7,302 nucleotides of DNA from Dehalococcoidia bacterium (GTDB taxonomy: Bacteria; Chloroflexota; Dehalococcoidia; UBA1151; UBA1328). Made by a program: the position numbers and the translations under genes. Below, in pieces: positions 5,534 through 7,302 of the stretch. A model generated the notes under the pieces. The model was not told the origin of the DNA. It did not search any database and worked only from the letters and a program-made list of their open reading frames with translations. Each line of letters begins with the position of its first letter. The stretch's first letter is position 1. Location of the stretch: the NCBI GenBank assembly GCA_030745955.1, contig JASLNQ010000110.1, positions 1 to 7,302 on the forward strand, written 5' to 3'.

Positions 5534-6481
5534 TTGATAAGAAAACTGTTGATGGTTTACCGGTACCTCGGTCTTTTCGGACTGGTCACCGCCGTCTACT
5601 TTGCCATCGTTACCGCGGTGGCGAGGGCGCTGGGCGTGAAGACACTCAAGCGGCGCGTCTTCAACTACCGGCTGTACCTCGATACGGGTGACAGGGGCCT
5701 GTCGCGGACTCTCTTCCTGTTCGGGAAGCGCGAGATCGACCACTACAAGATGCTGCAGGGCGTCCTGGAACCGGGAATGCAGATCCTCGATATCGGGGCG
5801 AACATCGGCTACTACGCCATGATGGAATCGCTCGTGATCGGCCCCGACGGACGGGTGACGGCGATTGAGCCCATGCTGCCGAATATCGAGATGCTCAAAC
5901 GGAACATCGAGCTCAACGGCGCCACCAACATCGATGTCGTCCACGGTGCAGTCAGCGCCTCTACAGGCACCGGGCAGATGTACATGTCGTCCCACTCCAA
6001 CCTCCACACGTTCCACCGTGACGGGTCCGCATCAGCCTACCTCGAATCGACTCCGGTCGATGTGCCTACGATGACGTTGCGCGACGCCGCCGCCCGCGCC
6101 GGCAACTGCGTCGACCTGGTGCGTATGGACGTCGAGGGTCACGAGGTGGAGATACTCGGGCAACTCGTAGACCTCGCCGGTGAAGGCGTGATCGCCCCGC
6201 GTGTGATCTTTGAAACCCACCTCAGCCGGTACACCAGGGAAAACGACTTCGTCCCGGTGCTGAACGGGCTGTTTTCACTCGGCTATACGGTGCGCAGCGC
6301 GGCATCTTCGAGCGAATCGGGAACAAACCGCCTGCAGGCCCTAGGCTACGCGGGCAGCGAGCCGTTTTACAGCGATTTCGGGACCCGCTCGATCTTCAGC
6401 GACATAGGCAACGAGCACGCTGTCGACCTCATCTGCCGCACCGGTGGTCTGCGGACTGTCATGCTGGAGAAACAAGGATGA
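5534..6481 (+). CDS. FkbM-family SAM-dependent methyltransferase
   Basis: The product has 315 residues with the FkbM-family methyltransferase domain in the second half of the first 200 residues. Motif I is LDIGANIGYY (85-94). AIEPMLPN has Glu111 at the end of the second strand and is followed by KRNIELNGATN. The family signature DLVRMDVEGHEVEIL has Asp199 and Glu201. FkbM proteins commonly O-methylate sugars or other hydroxyl groups of polyketides and surface glycans. An N-terminal segment 12-33 is strongly hydrophobic (GLFGLVTAVYFAIVTAVA) and could anchor the enzyme at the membrane near lipid-linked substrates. The TTG at 5534 has only a weak GAAAGA upstream; ATG at 5552 (residue 7) is an alternative that keeps every motif. 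The stop overlaps the start of the next gene as ATGA, so the pair is probably translationally coupled. The acceptor is unknown. Confidence 0.92.
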   Translation: MIRKLLMVYRYLGLFGLVTAVYFAIVTAVARALGVKTLKRRVFNYRLYLDTGDRGLSRTLFLFGKREIDHYKMLQGVLEPGMQILDIGANIGYYAMMESLVIGPDGRVTAIEPMLPNIEMLKRNIELNGATNIDVVHGAVSASTGTGQMYMSSHSNLHTFHRDGSASAYLESTPVDVPTMTLRDAAARAGNCVDLVRMDVEGHEVEILGQLVDLAGEGVIAPRVIFETHLSRYTRENDFVPVLNGLFSLGYTVRSAASSSESGTNRLQALGYAGSEPFYSDFGTRSIFSDIGNEHAVDLICRTGGLRTVMLEKQG

Positions 6482-6491
6482 ACCCGGAGGG
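6466..6491 (+). promoter_or_regulatory. Two ribosome binding sites serving competing starts of the AsnB-like gene
   Basis: GGAGA at 6466-6470 lies eight bases before the ATG at 6478, and GGAGGG at 6486-6491 lies four bases before the in-frame ATG at 6496. The first start gives the ATGA overlap with the FkbM stop; the second has the stronger but closer site. These are the best ribosome binding sites in the window. Confidence 0.55.
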
Positions 6492-7302
6492 CCGCATGAA
6501 GGTCCTGGTACTCGGTGACGAGCCGAGAGTTGCCGCGCGGGACGAATCCGGGTCGTGCACCGTGGTCCTGTACGGCAGTCCGGCCATCGGCAGCAGGACA
6601 GCTTTCGATTCAGGGGAACTGGATCAGTTTGCGAGCAATCCTGTACAGGCCGTGCGCCAGCTTGACGGCGAGTTCGGAGTGTTTATCGAAACCGCCGACC
6701 GGATCGTCATCGCCAGCGACCGTTTCGCTTCGCACCCGGTTTTTTACCTCGTCGAGGACAGCAACCTCGTCATTTCGTTCTCCTACAGCAAGATCTGGCG
6801 CTGGCTCTCCGATAACAATCTACTGAAAGTCGACCCGCTGGCCTTTTACGAGTTCCTGCACTTTCAGCGTCTTTTCGGGACCACGACATTCGACCAGTCC
6901 TCCAGCACGCTGCCCCCGGCCACCGTTCTCACGTTCGACAAGGCCACCGGGGAGTTGAAGCTGGAACGGTACTGGAGTCCCGATTTCAGCAAACGTCATG
7001 ACGGTCGAAAGGCGATAGCACGCGACCTCGCTGACGCGGTCCAATCATCGGTTGCTCAAAAGACCGCCGATGCCACGAACGTTTCCCTGCTGCTAAGCGG
7101 GGGGATGGACTCACGTGTGATCCTCGGCGGGTTCGGCAACGACAATCTGCCGCTGTGCCTCACCGTCGGCGACTCTGAAAACAACGAAGTTGACGTTGCC
7201 CGCTCGTTAGCCGGGCTCGTGGGCGCAAAACACGCCTTCGTGCCGCGCACACCGACCCACTACGCCAACATCCTCCCCGAGTCGACCGCGACTGGCGGCG
7301 GG
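6478..7302 (+). CDS. Asparagine-synthase-like ATP-dependent amide ligase lacking the glutaminase cysteine (3' end beyond window)
   Basis: The open frame continues to the right edge (275 codons). It aligns by eye with AsnB-type proteins. LDGEFGVFIE (62-71) and ASDRFASHPVFY (79-90) match the end of the class II glutamine amidotransferase domain. LPPATVLTFD and LERYWSP match the segment before the synthetase domain, and SGGMDS at 207-212 is the PP-loop that binds ATP and forms the acyl-adenylate. Unlike AsnB, which starts with Met-Cys, there is no cysteine at position 2 from either possible start, and the N-terminal domain is about 45-60 residues shorter than usual. Glutamine hydrolysis by this protein is therefore unlikely. 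It may use free ammonia, a partner glutaminase, or another amine, as beta-lactam synthetase does. In this locus a likely role is amide formation on a sugar acid. ATG 6478 is listed for its ATGA overlap and good spacing; ATG 6496 is equally possible. Confidence 0.88.
   Translation, partial: MNPEGRMKVLVLGDEPRVAARDESGSCTVVLYGSPAIGSRTAFDSGELDQFASNPVQAVRQLDGEFGVFIETADRIVIASDRFASHPVFYLVEDSNLVISFSYSKIWRWLSDNNLLKVDPLAFYEFLHFQRLFGTTTFDQSSSTLPPATVLTFDKATGELKLERYWSPDFSKRHDGRKAIARDLADAVQSSVAQKTADATNVSLLLSGGMDSRVILGGFGNDNLPLCLTVGDSENNEVDVARSLAGLVGAKHAFVPRTPTHYANILPESTATGGG

Noticed and set aside
5397..5537. 46-codon ORF as a genuine small protein
   Set aside because: There is no ribosome binding site, third positions lack the G/C bias of real genes here, and the peptide has no hydrophobic or known motif. 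It is kept only as a possible coupling ORF.
7099..7104. Six-guanine tract in the AsnB-like PP-loop as a phase-variation site
   Set aside because: It simply encodes Gly-Gly of SGGMDS, which the motif requires; six bases is too short to argue for slippage.
1..7302. CRISPR array, insertion sequence, tRNA or rRNA
   Set aside because: No regularly spaced repeats, transposase motifs, terminal inverted repeats or RNA gene signatures were seen on either strand.

Overview
The window is a stretch of a surface-polysaccharide or glycoconjugate biosynthesis locus from a G+C-rich bacterium. G+C content looks to be about 60% by eye. A member of Actinomycetota is my best guess. The reasons are the codon choice, the many TTG/GTG starts and a sialic-acid-type KdsC-like phosphatase whose second motif resembles actinobacterial NeuA-associated HAD domains. 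The taxon is an inference and I cannot name a genus. No rRNA, tRNA, CRISPR array, insertion sequence or plasmid origin was seen.

Layout: two genes read leftwards and six read rightwards from a short divergent intergenic region around 1376-1412. Leftward genes: an NAD(P)-dependent epimerase/reductase of the extended SDR family (1375-449), then, after a 154-base gap holding a dyad and a possible promoter, a KdsC/NeuA-type HAD sugar-phosphate phosphatase (294-1, running off the left edge). Rightward genes: a monotopic phosphoglycosyl transferase that would start the glycan on a polyprenyl phosphate (1413-2042); a GT4 glycosyltransferase (2044-3285); a class I SAM methyltransferase (3315-4010); a GT39/ArnT-like polytopic membrane glycosyltransferase (4064-5395); a 138-base gap; an FkbM-family methyltransferase (5534-6481); and the first 275 codons of an asparagine-synthase-like ATP-dependent amide ligase that has lost the glutaminase cysteine (6478-7302, running off the right edge).

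Working model (inference): the PGT loads a sugar phosphate onto undecaprenyl phosphate at the cytoplasmic face, and the GT4 enzyme extends it. The SDR and the HAD phosphatase help make the special sugars, possibly a nonulosonic (sialic-acid-like) acid. The two methyltransferases and the AsnB-like ligase then add O-methyl and amide groups. The GT39-like enzyme may add a sugar from a polyprenyl-phosphate donor on the outer face of the membrane. The small gaps between rightward genes suggest one operon, possibly with an internal promoter before the FkbM gene.

The most unusual points are the cysteine-less, shortened AsnB-like ligase, the run of TTG/GTG starts whose start codons overlap the stop of a tiny upstream ORF, a seven-cytosine tract at the 5' end of the SDR gene, and a free-standing NeuA-type phosphatase.
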